Positions 21,557 through 31,619 of a DNA stretch of 64,000 nt are shown piece after piece. The translations under genes were made by a program, and so were the position numbers. The stretch is from Doryteuthis pealeii. Its lineage: Eukaryota > Mollusca > Cephalopoda > Myopsida > Loliginidae. The notes beneath the pieces are model-generated. The model ran no database searches. It was not told the origin of the DNA and saw only the letters and a program-made list of their open reading frames with translations. Each line of letters starts with the position of its first letter. Position 1 is the first letter of the stretch. The DNA lies in contig CM042145.1 in the NCBI GenBank assembly GCA_023376005.1, positions 21,297,884 through 21,361,883 of the forward strand, read 5' to 3'.

Positions 21557-22010
21557 TTGTAAAGGATCCTGTAAGATCATAGCATGTGATAAGATCCTGT
21601 GATGTAGCACTTAGTAAAAGACAGACATGGTATTTATGAATTCCCATTACAACAAGCCTTGCGTTTCTTGCTCTGGATTCGGGTCAAAACTTCTAAAATA
21701 TTCAAATTCCCTGGGTTTTTTTCCATGAGATGCATATTAAAGATGAAAGAGCCACATGTGGCCACCATTGATATAGTGTAATCCATCTAGATTGCTTGTA
21801 CGCTTAATTGTCAAGTCAATTGAAACATATTTCTCTTGGGGTTTGCAATTTCATTTTCTGTCAATATATATTTTTAGCCTGTAACACCTTTTTGTATTCC
21901 ATTAGTAATTCAGTCATTACTTTAAAAGATGTGTTAGTCACGTGCATTTTGCCAGCTATTCAGTCATTTGACCAATAAGAATTACATGAAGAGAAAACAT
22001 AAAATTGATG
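21557..22010. other. No recognised feature
   Basis: Mixed-composition intronic DNA; no repeat partner in the window was seen. Confidence 0.4.
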
Positions 22011-22011
22011 G

Positions 22012-22230
22012 TTAAATCGAACTTAACGGAACTAAATTCCACCATCGTATGTCACCCTGCTGAAAGAAAAAAAAAAAAATACCAAAAATCAGGGAATTAA
22101 CCGAATTTAATGAAACATTCAGTGTTGATATATTAATGAATAAAAGATATAATGCACCAGTTATTTTATTTAAAAACTTTTGCATTTTTTTCAGGTCAGT
22201 TAACTTTGAACCACGTATCTTTGAAGCGTA
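22012..22230 (+). mobile_element. Half copy of the 25720 foldback element
   Basis: Runs gttaaatcgaacttaacgga, cgtatgtcaccctgctgaaa, aatcagggaattaaccgaat, tttttcaggtcagttaactt, colinear with the left arm at 25720-25925. No inverted partner follows. Confidence 0.8.
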
Positions 22231-22237
22231 ACACAGA

Positions 22238-22390
22238 TTCTTGTTGGGTTATTTTATGCCAAAGACGTTTTATTCATTCTTCATGGGTATTCAATTTTTT
22301 TTTTCAAACTCAATCTTTTTTTAAACACATGTGACCCTCAGTCACCGCTTTCTAGCACATGTATGATAAAAAGGGTTGGGGGTGGATGCC
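22238..22390 (-). mobile_element. RP1 3' fragment
   Basis: Minus-strand tail (ttgttgggttattttatgcc on +), then a jump to the ctttctagcacatgtatgat body with the 3' half deleted. 22391-22527 after it is T/A-rich with nothing recognised. Confidence 0.65.
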
Positions 22391-22527
22391 AGTGTAGTAT
22401 CTGTACACATGGAAAAATAATTAGATAATCATTTATATGTCTGTCTGATTTTTAAAAATTTTCTAATTATCTTTTATTTTTTTTTTTTAAAGTTTTATGT
22501 TTTGCAATAATAATTGCATAAATTAAA

Positions 22528-22573
<46 letters not shown>
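22528..22573. repeat. (AT)n microsatellite
   Basis: Pure run; a Helitron is inserted in it, with AT repeats on both sides of the element. Confidence 0.95.
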
Positions 22574-22576
<3 letters not shown>

Positions 22577-23204
22577 TATTATAATGGAGATTGTGTGTTT
22601 GTCTGTCTGTAACCGAAACTATATCCCTACTCAAGTCACAATTCCCTTAGTTATTGACATCACATTCACCATGAATTTATTTTTTATTTAAACCTCAATT
22701 ATTGATAAAATTGTTGTACCTTATTAATACTGTTGGATCTACATACTAATAACATGCAAGTATATTTATATATTCAACAAAATAGCGGTTTACAGTGTGA
22801 ACGAGAAGGCTAATTTGCATATTGATATTAAGAATTTGATTTTACTAAATATATACTTAGTATTATCGATTTCTAATTGTTTGGTTTTCTCTTAAAGAAT
22901 CTGAGCAAAAATCTCTTCAATAAATCTTAAAAGAAATCCATAAACAAGACGAAAGAACTGTAATTTTATTAAATACTTCATAATCTAACTAAATAGATAA
23001 ATTTAGAAAATGAAACATGGAACATGATGGAAGAGTTAGATTTAAAAAAATGGAACATGATGGAAGAGTTAGATTTAAAGCTGTTCTATTTTTCGATTAT
23101 ACCCCCTCGATTTATCATTTTCTAATATAGTTTCTAATTTGATATGATATTTTATTACATCAAAACCTAAATACTTGCACCCGAAGGGTGCATATATTTG
23201 CTAG
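22574..23204 (+). mobile_element. Helitron-1, complete
   Basis: TC start, CTAG end (23201-23204), hairpin gcacccgaagggtgc nine bases inside, inserted between A and T of an AT microsatellite. It includes a local duplication of tggaacatgatggaagagtt. 631 bases, no coding. Confidence 0.92.
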
Positions 23205-23407
23205 TATATATAAAACACTAAAAGTGGAAGAATCATATGTAATTAGGGAGATAATATTTTATTATGGAATAAAATATAAAATAAAGGGGGATACACGAAA
23301 GCCTTTTCGACCGGTATTTTCAAGTATATACACTGGCGACAAATAAAAGTCAGATTGTATAAGAAATTCATAAGAACGAATGGGGGAGAGCCAGAGGGGG
23401 ACAAATG

Positions 23408-23466
<59 letters not shown>

Positions 23467-23804
23467 CTATTAATATTATTGTTAGATGGAAAATAAAGGG
23501 TCTACCATGGTTTCAATCAAAAGTGATCTCCTAAGGACCCCACTCTACATTAACCAAGTTGGTGTAATTCCTCAGTTAAAATTGAATATATTTATTGGAT
23601 AATAACGGTTGAATGCTACATTATTTTTTCTCAATTTTTGCGTGCGGCCTGCACGCGAAAACTCAGAAAAACCAATGTATCGTTCCACACGTGTATTAAT
23701 TTCTTAATTCTAATTTCTATATTGTTATCAATTTAATTCTAATTATAAATAATAGCTTGTAAAAACAGTTAAAATTTAATATATATATATCGGTAAAAAA
23801 TATA
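23205..23804. other. Unassigned, with A-run, (AT)n and a short palindrome
   Basis: A-run 23408-23428; (AT)n 23432-23463; a palindrome around gcgtgcggcctgcacgc (23639-23655). No family recognised. Confidence 0.5.
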
Positions 23805-23912
23805 ACAGAAGATTTAGATTTTTAGCATATAGGGTATTTCAGGAAGCCTAGAGCAAGTGTCTAGCCCTTCCAATCATCAGATAAAAATCTAAATTTTCTG
23901 TTATATTTTTAC
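23805..23912. mobile_element. Small foldback element
   Basis: aaaaatataacagaagattt / tagatttttag is inverted as ataaaaatctaaattttctg / ttatattttt, with a ~45-base centre containing gcctagagcaagtgtctag. Confidence 0.75.
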
Positions 23913-24032
23913 TCTGTGATAATTTTGCTCTGTGACTCTGACAATAAGAGCACACATTGAGTTCTGCTAACTACGACACTTTAAAAAAAAATCTTCTACG
24001 TCATAAGGAAGATTTCTTCTCTAGATCTTTCG

Positions 24033-24067
<35 letters not shown>

Positions 24068-24068
<1 letters not shown>

Positions 24069-24362
24069 GTATGGAGTTGTGTTGTGTAATGGTTATAGTC
24101 GTAGGAAATGAGCTTGTCGACCCAAGTTCAAATCCTGAATAAGGTTGTTTGCATTTCATATAGCACTAATACCCTTAGGAAAGGTATGAATCCAAATATT
24201 CTCTTTCCAGCTATGAGTAAATAGTAGGGCAGGCTGGGCTCTTTAACCTTGGATATGTAACCTGTCTCAGAAAAAGAAAATTCTGAATTCAAACCTGTTA
24301 AACTCTGCTTAAGGAAATTAACCTTGTGTCACATCCTGCTTGTGCTGAGGGGTTGGTGTGTG
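24068..24362 (+). mobile_element. SINE-A (tRNA-derived)
   Basis: Box A-like gttgtgtaatgg, box B-like agttcaaatcc, standard body and 3' tail cttgtgtcacatcctgcttg, then (TG)n and (TA)n to 24414. Preceded by (AT)n at 24041-24066. Confidence 0.9.
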
Positions 24363-24377
24363 TGCGTGTGTGTGTGT

Positions 24378-24414
<37 letters not shown>

Positions 24415-24570
24415 TGAAGGAGCTTCTTTTTTTTTTTAATTATAGAACAATAAAGATTTTGTCTCCAATGTGCAACTGAACCTCTTCATATTCTTGATGT
24501 TACCAACAAAGTGTTTCAGACGATTTATCCTTCCGATCTCATTTATTTATATAATCCAAGAAAAGACAAG

Positions 24571-24760
24571 GGCTGGTTTAGCTCAGTTGTTAAAGCGTTC
24601 GCCTTGGAACCATACTGGCCCTCGCCAACGCAACATATGAGTAGAACAGGGCTCTGTGTGGTAAAGTAAGGAGCTGATGGTAGGTGTGGTGCTCCACCTC
24701 AGTCAATATTTTCCCAATAGTTATAGCATCCTCGAACCCCCAGCTAGGTTCACTACAATA
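24571..24760 (+). mobile_element. tRNA-derived SINE (family SINE-B), 5' part
   Basis: ggctggtttagctcagttgt carries a D-arm/box A, and the copy continues with gtaaagtaaggagctgatgg and gctccacctcagt as in the copies at 27820 and 43143; the 3' part diverges. Confidence 0.75.
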
Positions 24761-24944
24761 TGATAAAACTGATAAAAAAACATAGAAAATTAGCACTACC
24801 TCATCTAAATGAAAACTAGACATCTAAATAGCAGTCTAGACTTCTAGACATCATCCCTTTATAATAAAATTGTCTCTGTTGTTTATATGTAAAAAAAAAA
24901 TCTTAAGTCTTGATACTTTTTGATCATACCTTGCGTCTAGATAG

Positions 24945-25095
24945 GGGTGTCCTATTATGGTGTCATGGTTAGCAAGGCTAGTCTCAGAGAAACATTACTA
25001 CTGAATAGTGAGTCTGATTCTCACTGGATGCCTCATAGTTGTGACCTTGTGTCATATCCTACCCATGGCAAATGAGTTGAGTAAATACTTACCTT
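24945..25095 (+). mobile_element. tRNA-derived SINE (family SINE-C)
   Basis: Box A-like atggtgtcatggttagcaag, box B-like gagtctgattctcactgg, then gaccttgtgtcatatcctac: the same 3' tail as SINE-A on a different tRNA-like head. Confidence 0.75.
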
Positions 25096-25097
25096 GT

Positions 25098-25253
25098 GTC
25101 CAGATAAAATACAAAGGTAAATAAAGAGGTATGTACTGACATGTACTTAATATTCTATATAGATATTCTATATAAATATCTACCTTGTATAGATAGAATA
25201 CAAAGGTAAATAAAGAGGTATGTACTTACTTGTACTTGATATTCTATGTAATA
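25098..25253. repeat. Local direct duplication
   Basis: aaatacaaaggtaaataaag then aggtatgtact occurs at about 25107 and 25198, with AT-rich spacers of the type attctatatagatattcta. 25254-25660 is unassigned AT-rich DNA. Confidence 0.75.
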
Positions 25254-25660
25254 TAGTGAAAAATTGAAAAAAAAACACTGGTTCATAAAATGTTACACTG
25301 AAAATAAAAATAAAATTCTATTCTAGCTTTTCCTCTAAGCTACTCGTATATCTGTGTGCTTCAATGGTGTGGCTGTGCTAAACTTCATAAAAAATTACAC
25401 CAGAGAAAAGGAGCCTTTTCATATTTAAAGGCAACATTGGTATTTGTTATTAATAAGGTTGCACTCAGTAAACATTTGATATGTTTAAAACATAATCTAA
25501 AGTTTAAACTTTTAGTTAATAATAACTAATTGGGATTTAATTAATAAACAATACTTAAAAGAAAATTTAAAAAAACTTTGCTAACCTATTAATGATTTTT
25601 TGTAAAGTTGCATTAAAATATCAAATTCTAAAGTAGAAGTGCACTATTTTAGTTGTCTTT

Positions 25661-25661
<1 letters not shown>

Positions 25662-25719
<58 letters not shown>
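25662..25719. repeat. (AT)n microsatellite
   Basis: Pure run immediately left of a large palindrome; AT repeats resume on its right side (26163-26206). Confidence 0.95.
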
Positions 25720-25721
<2 letters not shown>

Positions 25722-26152
25722 TTAAATCATATTTAACTGGCCTAAATTCCACCATCGTATGTCACCCCGCCGAAAGAAAAAAAATGCCAAAAAATCAGGG
25801 AATTAACCGAATTTAATGAAATTTTCAGTTTTGATATATTAATAAATAAAAGATATAATGCACCAGTTATTTTATTTAAAAAACTTTTACATTTTTTCAG
25901 GTCAGTTAATTTGAACCATGCATCTTTGAGGCATAAAACATATTCTCAAATATATGTGGTTCATAGTTAACTGACCTGAAAAAATGTAAAAGTTTTTAAA
26001 TAAAATAATTGGTGCATTATATCTTTTATACACTAATATATCAACACTGAAAATTTTATTAAATTCGGTTAATTCCCTGATTTTTGGTATTTTTTTCTTT
26101 CGGCAGGGTGACATATGATGGTGTAATTTAGGTCCATTTAGTTCGATTTAAC
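25720..26152. mobile_element. Large foldback element, ~190-200-bp arms
   Basis: Left arm 25720-25925 (ggttaaatcatatttaactg, accatcgtatgtcaccccgc, tcagggaattaaccgaattt, ttttttcaggtcagtta) is inverted at about 25965-26152, with a ~40-base loop. It sits inside an AT microsatellite. A single-arm relative lies at 22012. Confidence 0.9.
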
Positions 26153-26153
26153 A

Positions 26154-26206
<53 letters not shown>

Positions 26207-26213
<7 letters not shown>

Positions 26214-26392
26214 TACAATACATTTAAGGTGCAATTGTTACCATTTGTTTCCAAGCAGCATGTTAGCCACTTTTCTTCAAGACAACGCGCCTGTTAAGAA
26301 ATGCAGGGAATGTCAATTCATTTATATATGTGTGTACTTGTGTGAGCCGAACTTGTATTTCTCCGCTTTATGGTGAAAGTAGTGCATACACA
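26207..26392 (+). repeat. Dispersed repeat X, copy 1
   Basis: tagtgtacaatacatttaag, aattgttaccatttgtttcc and tagccacttttct match the reverse complement of 58265-58450. Family unknown. Confidence 0.65.
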
Positions 26393-26429
26393 CATTATAT
26401 ATGTAAATATATGTATATATGTGTGTGTA

Positions 26430-26865
26430 CCCAACCTGTCCACAAGAACAGGATAATATACAAGGTCAGTTTTTATGCAGAGTAAAGCTGGTTTGAATTA
26501 AGAATTTTCCTTCTCCTAGACTGGTTGTCTTATCTGTAGAATCAACACAAAATATTTTCGCAAGAAGGTTTCAACTAGTGTCCTGTTGACAGACAAGGCT
26601 GACAGGCTGTAATCAAATACAGACCCTGTACTAACTACCATAATAGACCTATGTTGGGTATGTATTGAAACCTTCAGAAACAATCCGCCCTACTATCTAC
26701 ATATAGCCGGTTGTGGGGGGAATTTAATTATTCTTTTCCCAAGGGCATTAGCACGAAATGAAACACAAATAGCCTCGTCCAGGAGTTGAACTCTGGTCAC
26801 TGATTCCTTTTCCTGCAGCAAAAACTGTTAAGCTTAGAGCGACTCCCTTGTATTTATCCAACTCC
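26430..26865 (-). mobile_element. SINE-A (minus) interrupted by an insert
   Basis: Minus-strand SINE-A: 3' tail region from 26430, ttctcctagactggttgtct, then a foreign segment of about 26540-26680, then cgccctactatctacatata, ttcccaagggcattagcacg and the head up to about 26860. A second SINE-A 3' fragment (minus) follows at 26868-26932. Confidence 0.75.
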
Positions 26866-26932
26866 TCTGCCATGAGCAGGGTGTGTCCGAAAGTAAATAT
26901 TGAATTCATAGTTTTCCTGAGACATACTTTAA

Positions 26933-27152
26933 ACCGCTATTTTATTGTATATATAAATACAATTGCATGTTATCAGTCTGTAGATATTGTCAACAGTATT
27001 AATAATGTAAAACAATTTTATTAATAATTGAGGTTTAAATAAAAAAGAATTCCTGTAGAATGTGATGTAAATAACTAAGGAAATTGTGACTTGAGTTGTA
27101 ATATAGTTTCAGTTATAGACACAATAACACACAAACCTCCATTATAATAAGA
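26933..27152 (-). mobile_element. Helitron-1 5' fragment
   Basis: Minus-strand TC start at 27152 (attataataaga), continuing to the aaaccgctattttattgtat segment; the 3' half with the hairpin is missing. It abuts a SINE-A fragment. Confidence 0.85.
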
Positions 27153-27689
27153 TTTGTTTGCATTGGGTATGAATCGTGTCTTGGATTTCTACCATATCTA
27201 TATGACTTCTTAAAATTTAAAAAAAAGCGTAATATGACTAGTGGAATGAAAAAAAAAAGGACTTACAGTAATGTAAGGGGGGGGGGCAAAAGCCCCACCA
27301 AGAAGGGGGTAGTAAAACTCTAGCCCATAGCAATTCGTTGAGAAGATCCAGCTAAAAGAGGAAGACAAGTTTAAATCAGGTGCTTAAATACCAGAGGTCC
27401 CCTAGTGGCAACAAACGGCAACACAGCGAGAAGATAACTCTTCCAGGCAAAGGGAAGATAATCCCCTACAACTCTGAAGGCTATCTCATTATATAAGATA
27501 TAAAAAGAAACTATCTTCTAAGAACAGGTTTACTTGTGAGTCCTTTACCTTATTGCATTAACTCCCTGATGCAAAGTACGTGCAGTCAATTGCCTCGAGG
27601 GATAACATTATAAACACAGCATTGCTGGAGACTGCATTGTCTCTACTGGCTGAGCCATGTCTGCCGGATGGACGATAGGCAATTTCCAA
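27153..27689. other. No recognised feature
   Basis: Includes a G-run (27280-27289). The part at 27580-27690 may be another head carrying the shared hairpin tail, but it has no second copy here. Confidence 0.4.
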
Positions 27690-27762
27690 ATTGAATAAAA
27701 CAAAACATTTTCGGCTTAAAATAACCCAAGATTTGACATCATCAAATCCAAACAACCAACCT
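27690..27762 (+). repeat. Shared hairpin tail on an unrelated head
   Basis: aacattttcggcttaaaata, acccaagatttgacatcatc: a degraded version of the tail in RP1 and the 5S-SINEs. The sequence before it does not match either head. Confidence 0.55.
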
Positions 27763-27819
27763 GATTTCTTCATTGTTCTATCAGCCGAGTGGATATATAT
27801 ATATATATATATACTGGGG

Positions 27820-28070
27820 GGCCGGGTTAGCTCAGTCGGTAGAGTGTTCAACTAGAAACCACAAGGTTCCTAGTTCGATACTAGCCCTCGCCAACTCAGC
27901 GTATGAGTAGCACAGGGATCTGTGCGGTAAAGTAAGGAGCTGATGGTAGGTGTGGCGCTCCACCTCAGATGCTAAAACAATCTCTTTGGTCTAGCGCTAC
28001 TGAAAAGGGGATAGACTCGCTGTCTGACTGATACCGACTTTAGGCCACCCCGATGACTTTACTTACTTTA
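27820..28070 (+). mobile_element. SINE-B (tRNA-derived), full length
   Basis: gccgggttagctcagtcggt (D-arm with box A), cctagttcgatactag (box B), then aagtaaggagctgatggtag and aaaggggatagactcgctgt. The D-arm pairing gctc/gagt is kept, but there is no clear acceptor stem, so it is a SINE rather than a tRNA gene. Confidence 0.88.
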
Positions 28071-28077
28071 TATATAT

Positions 28078-28356
28078 ATGAGGAAAAGTGGGTTGGAATG
28101 AATCCGACAGAATGAGGTAAAATAAGGAATGAAAGAACAAAACTCAGACAAAAATGTGTAGTATATTTCGCTGGTATGACCTCAGCTTCTTCTGCTTTAT
28201 TGAATCATTAGGGTCATACAAGTGTTTTATACACATGTTTTTAAAACACTTGTATGACCCTAATAATTCAATAAAGCAGAAGAAGCTGAGATCAATTCTC
28301 CAGCAAAATATACTACACATTTTGTCTGAGTTTTGTTCTTTCATTCCTTATTTTAC

Positions 28357-28375
<19 letters not shown>
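28078..28375. mobile_element. Foldback element with ~110-bp arms
   Basis: aaggaatgaaagaacaaaac, atgtgtagtatatttcgctg, cttcttctgctttattgaat, gggtcatacaagtgtttta are all repeated inverted to 28365. The spacer is about 20 bases around acacatgttt. Directly downstream of a SINE-B copy; a half copy with the same upstream neighbour is at 43408. Confidence 0.9.
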
Positions 28376-28392
<17 letters not shown>

Positions 28393-28509
28393 AAGAGTAC
28401 AAAAAATCTCAATACTTTTTTGACATACCTTGTTTTTTTATATATATATATATATATATATCATCATCCACAGACATGTGTTTCAACTTATCAGTCTCTT
28501 CAGTGTGGC

Positions 28510-28610
28510 TAGACATTTGTAAGCTACTTTCAGCCAGGATTGAAATCCGAGCGGTTCAGTGTCAGTCAGACACCTTAACCGCTAGGCTATATAGTCACCC
28601 ACAGAATGCG
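28510..28610 (-). mobile_element. tRNA-like SINE head, minus strand
   Basis: On the minus strand: tagcctagcggttaaggtgt (box A) and cggatttcaatcctggctg (box B) with a spacing longer than a tRNA. The downstream part is short. Related to SINE-D by its first 15 bases. Confidence 0.7.
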
Positions 28611-28794
28611 AAGGGGATTTTAACTGTTTTAATACACACATCTCTATGTATGTAAAGGCCGCCATAGAGTGCTCCATCCCTTATATAGGAGAGCGTTGCG
28701 TATATATATATATATATTGATCACATTCTGTTGGAATTGCCTTAAACAGAAAGAAAAAGTAAGCATTACAATAGAAAAGTCCCTAGTAGAATAT

Positions 28795-29045
28795 TTGGAA
28801 AAACTTCGGTAAAACTTGCAAATCATACTCAAAATCCCATGATATTACAGGGAGACCCAGAAAAAACAGAACCCAAATTATTTAATTATTTTCCCCCCAT
28901 TAAACTAACCCTAAACCCCAACCCCAACCCTAAACCCCCTTAGTTAAAATTAACAGTTTTATTACAAAATTTGTGGGTTCTGTTTTTTCTGGGTCATGGA
29001 TTTTGAGTATGATTTGCAAGTTTTAGCAAAACTTCTTTGAAGTTT
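28795..29045. mobile_element. Foldback element with telomere-like loop
   Basis: Left arm aaaacttgcaaatcatactc, aaaatcccatga and acccagaaaaaacagaaccc is inverted on the right (gggttctgttttttctgggt, gagtatgatttgcaagtttt). The loop holds aaccctaaaccccaacccc and aaccctaaacccc (28905-28940). Confidence 0.88.
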
Positions 29046-29543
29046 ATTCAGCTTTTTTTATGCGCCTGTGCTATCAACCAACTGCAGATTTCTTTCTTTT
29101 CTCTCTCTCTCTCGTCTTTGCCTTAGGAAAAATTCACAATCGATTCATAGAAACAAACATTGGTCAGTATTTAAACAGTTGTCTCTTTCTTTTTATTAGA
29201 CATTGACCAAACAAAAACAAGAAGTCGTCATTTTTAGACAAGATATATTCACTGGTGATAGAAAATGTATTTATTATAAGAATTGAAAAGAAAGAAAATT
29301 GTGTCTACATATGAGACACCTTTGAACATCTAAACATGAATGGATAGAAAAGAAAAAGAAAAAAAAGAAGTTCTTTCGTCTTTGTGTTTGGGAAGATTCA
29401 AACGGAAATCTTTATTACTCGTTGCTGTAACCTGGAAAAAACGGTTCCCTTACCCAGCAACATTACAGTGGGTAATTGGCTCATTAGAATAGAAAATATC
29501 TCTTTTCTTTTTTTAGCAAAGAAGTTAATTTTGCAGCATAACA
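29046..29543. other. No recognised feature
   Basis: Short (CT)n at 29098-29114; otherwise plain intronic sequence. Confidence 0.4.
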
Positions 29544-30362
29544 ATCTTATTATAATAAAGATCTGTCTGTAACCGAAACTATATCACTACTCAAGTCACA
29601 ATTCCCTTTGTTATTTACATCGCATTCTCCATGATTTTATTTTTATTTAAATCTTATTATAATGGAGATTGTGGGTTTGTCTGTCTGTAACCGAAACTAT
29701 ATCACTACTCAAGTCACAATTCCCTTTATTATTTACATCGCATTCTCCATGATTTTATTTTATTTAAATCTTATTATAATGGAGATTGTGTGTTTTTCTG
29801 TCTGTAACCGAAACTATATCACTACTCAAGTCACAATTCCCTTTGTTATTTACATCGCATTCTCCATGATTTTATTTTTATTTAAATCTTATTATAATGG
29901 AGATTGTGGGTTTGTCTGTCTGTAACCGAAACTATATCACTACTCAAGTCACAATTCCCTTTATTATTTACATCGCATTCTCCATGATTTTATTTTTATT
30001 TAAATCTTATTATAATGGAGATTGTGTTTTTCTGTCTGTAACCGAAACTATATCACTACTCAAGTCACAATTCCCTTTGTTATTTACATCGCATTCTCCA
30101 TGATTTTATTTTTATTTAAATCTTATTATAATGGAGATTGTGGGTTTGTCTGTCTGTAACCGAAACTATATCACTACTCAAGTCACAATTCCCTTTGTTA
30201 TTTACATCGCATTCTCCATGATTTTATTTTTATTTAAATCTTATTATAATGGAGATTGTGGGTTTGTCTGTCTGTAACCGAAACTATATCACTACTCAAG
30301 TCACAATTCCCTTTGTTATTTATATCGCATTCTCCATGATTTTATTTTTATTTAAACCTCAA
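29544..30362 (+). repeat. Tandem array of Helitron-1 5' ends, 7 units of ~118 bp
   Basis: Units start with the TC terminus at 29544, 29652, 29769, 29887, 30005, 30121 and 30239. Each runs tcttattataatggagattg to tttatttttatttaa and then restarts. Only the first ~118 bases of the Helitron are present; no hairpin or CTAG end occurs in the array. Units differ by few bases. Confidence 0.93.
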
Positions 30363-30391
30363 TCAGTCAATCATTCACTTAGTCTAGCAAC

Positions 30392-30600
30392 AATAGTATT
30401 ACAGTCAAGTCATGCTAAAAGCACTGGTTCCTACTTGAAGTTAAGCAGCAATGAGCCTGTTCAATACTTAATTGGGTAACCACTTAATCAACAGCAGGTA
30501 CTTCAAGCAACCAGTGACCTCTGTTTATCAAAAAGGATTTGATTTGGTATTAAATGACCCTAAAAGGGTTGATATGCCGTATAATAAAACAAGAAACAAC
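30392..30600 (+). mobile_element. 5S-rRNA-derived SINE, complete
   Basis: Head gtcatgctaaaagcactggt, ttgaagttaagcagcaatga, caatacttaattgggtaacc; body caacagcaggtacttcaagc; 3' tail ggtattaaatgaccctaaaa and gggttgatatgccgtataat. The clearest single copy showing head, body and hairpin tail together. Confidence 0.85.
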
Positions 30601-30645
30601 CACAATAGTGAAGAATCCAATGAATTCCTTAGATTAGCAAATTAT

Positions 30646-30925
30646 CGAGGTGTGTGGCGTAATGGCTAGAGTCGTAGGAGATGGACTCATCGACCCAAGT
30701 TCAAATCCTAGATGAGGCTGTCTACATTTTACATAGTGCTAATACCCCTGGGAAAGGTATGAAACCACCTGCTCTCCCTCTGGCTATGGGTAAATAACAG
30801 AACAGACTGGGCTCTTTAACCTTGGTTAGGCAACCAGTCTAGGAGAAGGAAAACTCTGAATTCAAACCTATTAAAATCCGCCTAAAAAATTGACCTTGTG
30901 TCACATCCTGCTTGTGCAGAGGAGT
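30646..30925 (+). mobile_element. SINE-A (tRNA-derived)
   Basis: Box A-like gtggcgtaatggctagag, box B-like caagttcaaatcc, full body and tail ccttgtgtcacatcctgctt. Confidence 0.9.
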
Positions 30926-31015
30926 TGTTAAATATGTACATTAGGAAATGGTCTGGGAAGCTAGCTTGCTAACCATTGGGATATGGCAGGAGCCCAAATT
31001 CCTTTTGGCAAAATC
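30926..31015 (-). mobile_element. SINE-C-like head fragment
   Basis: aagctagcttgctaaccatt on + is a minus-strand box A region (aatggttagcaagctagc). The same fragment recurs at 31510-31556, 32700-32790 and 38385-38445. Confidence 0.6.
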
Positions 31016-31016
31016 T

Positions 31017-31158
31017 GGGTAACCACTTAAGCAACAGCAGGTACTTCAAGCAACCTGAGTCTGTAGAAATTTGTTGGGTGATTAGCATGTTTATCAAATA
31101 GGATTTGATTCAGTATTAAATGAACCGAAAAGGGTTGATATGCTGTAAAACAAAACAA
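31017..31158 (+). mobile_element. 5S-SINE, 5' truncated
   Basis: Begins in box C (gggtaaccacttaagcaaca) and carries the tail cagtattaaatgaaccgaaa, agggttgatatgctgtaaaa. A solo LTR is inserted just after it. Confidence 0.75.
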
Positions 31159-31163
31159 ACAGC

Positions 31164-31470
31164 TGTTATGATTTTTGTAACCATCCTTTAGACTTCAAGC
31201 AAGAGCACTTGTCCAGTGGTGTTCTTTTGTGTTAAGCAGAGCGCAATCCTTAGTGAAGAATCCTTTGGTTGTTCCTTGGTGCTCCTCAGTCTTGCAGGTC
31301 CCTCATCAATGATTGCAAATGGATGTCTGTCAGTATCAGCCAATTAAGTAGTTAACCAACCACGTATTCAGGCTGTTGATTGGCTGAGGTTTAAACCACG
31401 TGACCTTGCTTAGTCTATAAATTTAAGTGGTAGATTGCAGCACAGCTTATATACCAAAAATAATCCAACA
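31164..31470 (+). mobile_element. Solo LTR with 5-bp target duplication
   Basis: Starts TGTTATGATTTTTGTAACC and ends AATAATCCAACA; flanked by acagc at 31159-31163 and 31471-31475. Two related sites without the LTR (32655-32680 and, more diverged, 30590-30610) read straight through aaacagcaaccacaatag. Inside are a CCAAT box (gttgattggctgagg), an E-box (ccacgtgacc) and a TATA-like tctataaattta in promoter order. 307 bases. Confidence 0.88.
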
Positions 31471-31619
31471 ACAGCAACCACAATAGTAAAGAATCCAGTG
31501 AATTCCTTACATTAGGAAAGAGTCTGGGAAGCTAGTTTGCTAACCATTAGAGTATTATTTGTTGGGTGATTTGTTGCTATTTTGATAGAAGTATGAATTT
31601 ACAATATGATTATTTTATA

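Noticed and set aside
22152..22334. Possible exon after the acceptor-like tttttttcag at about 22194
   Set aside because: The same acceptor-like sequence is in the foldback repeat at 25900; the frame does not continue NCS1 and runs into an RP1 tail.
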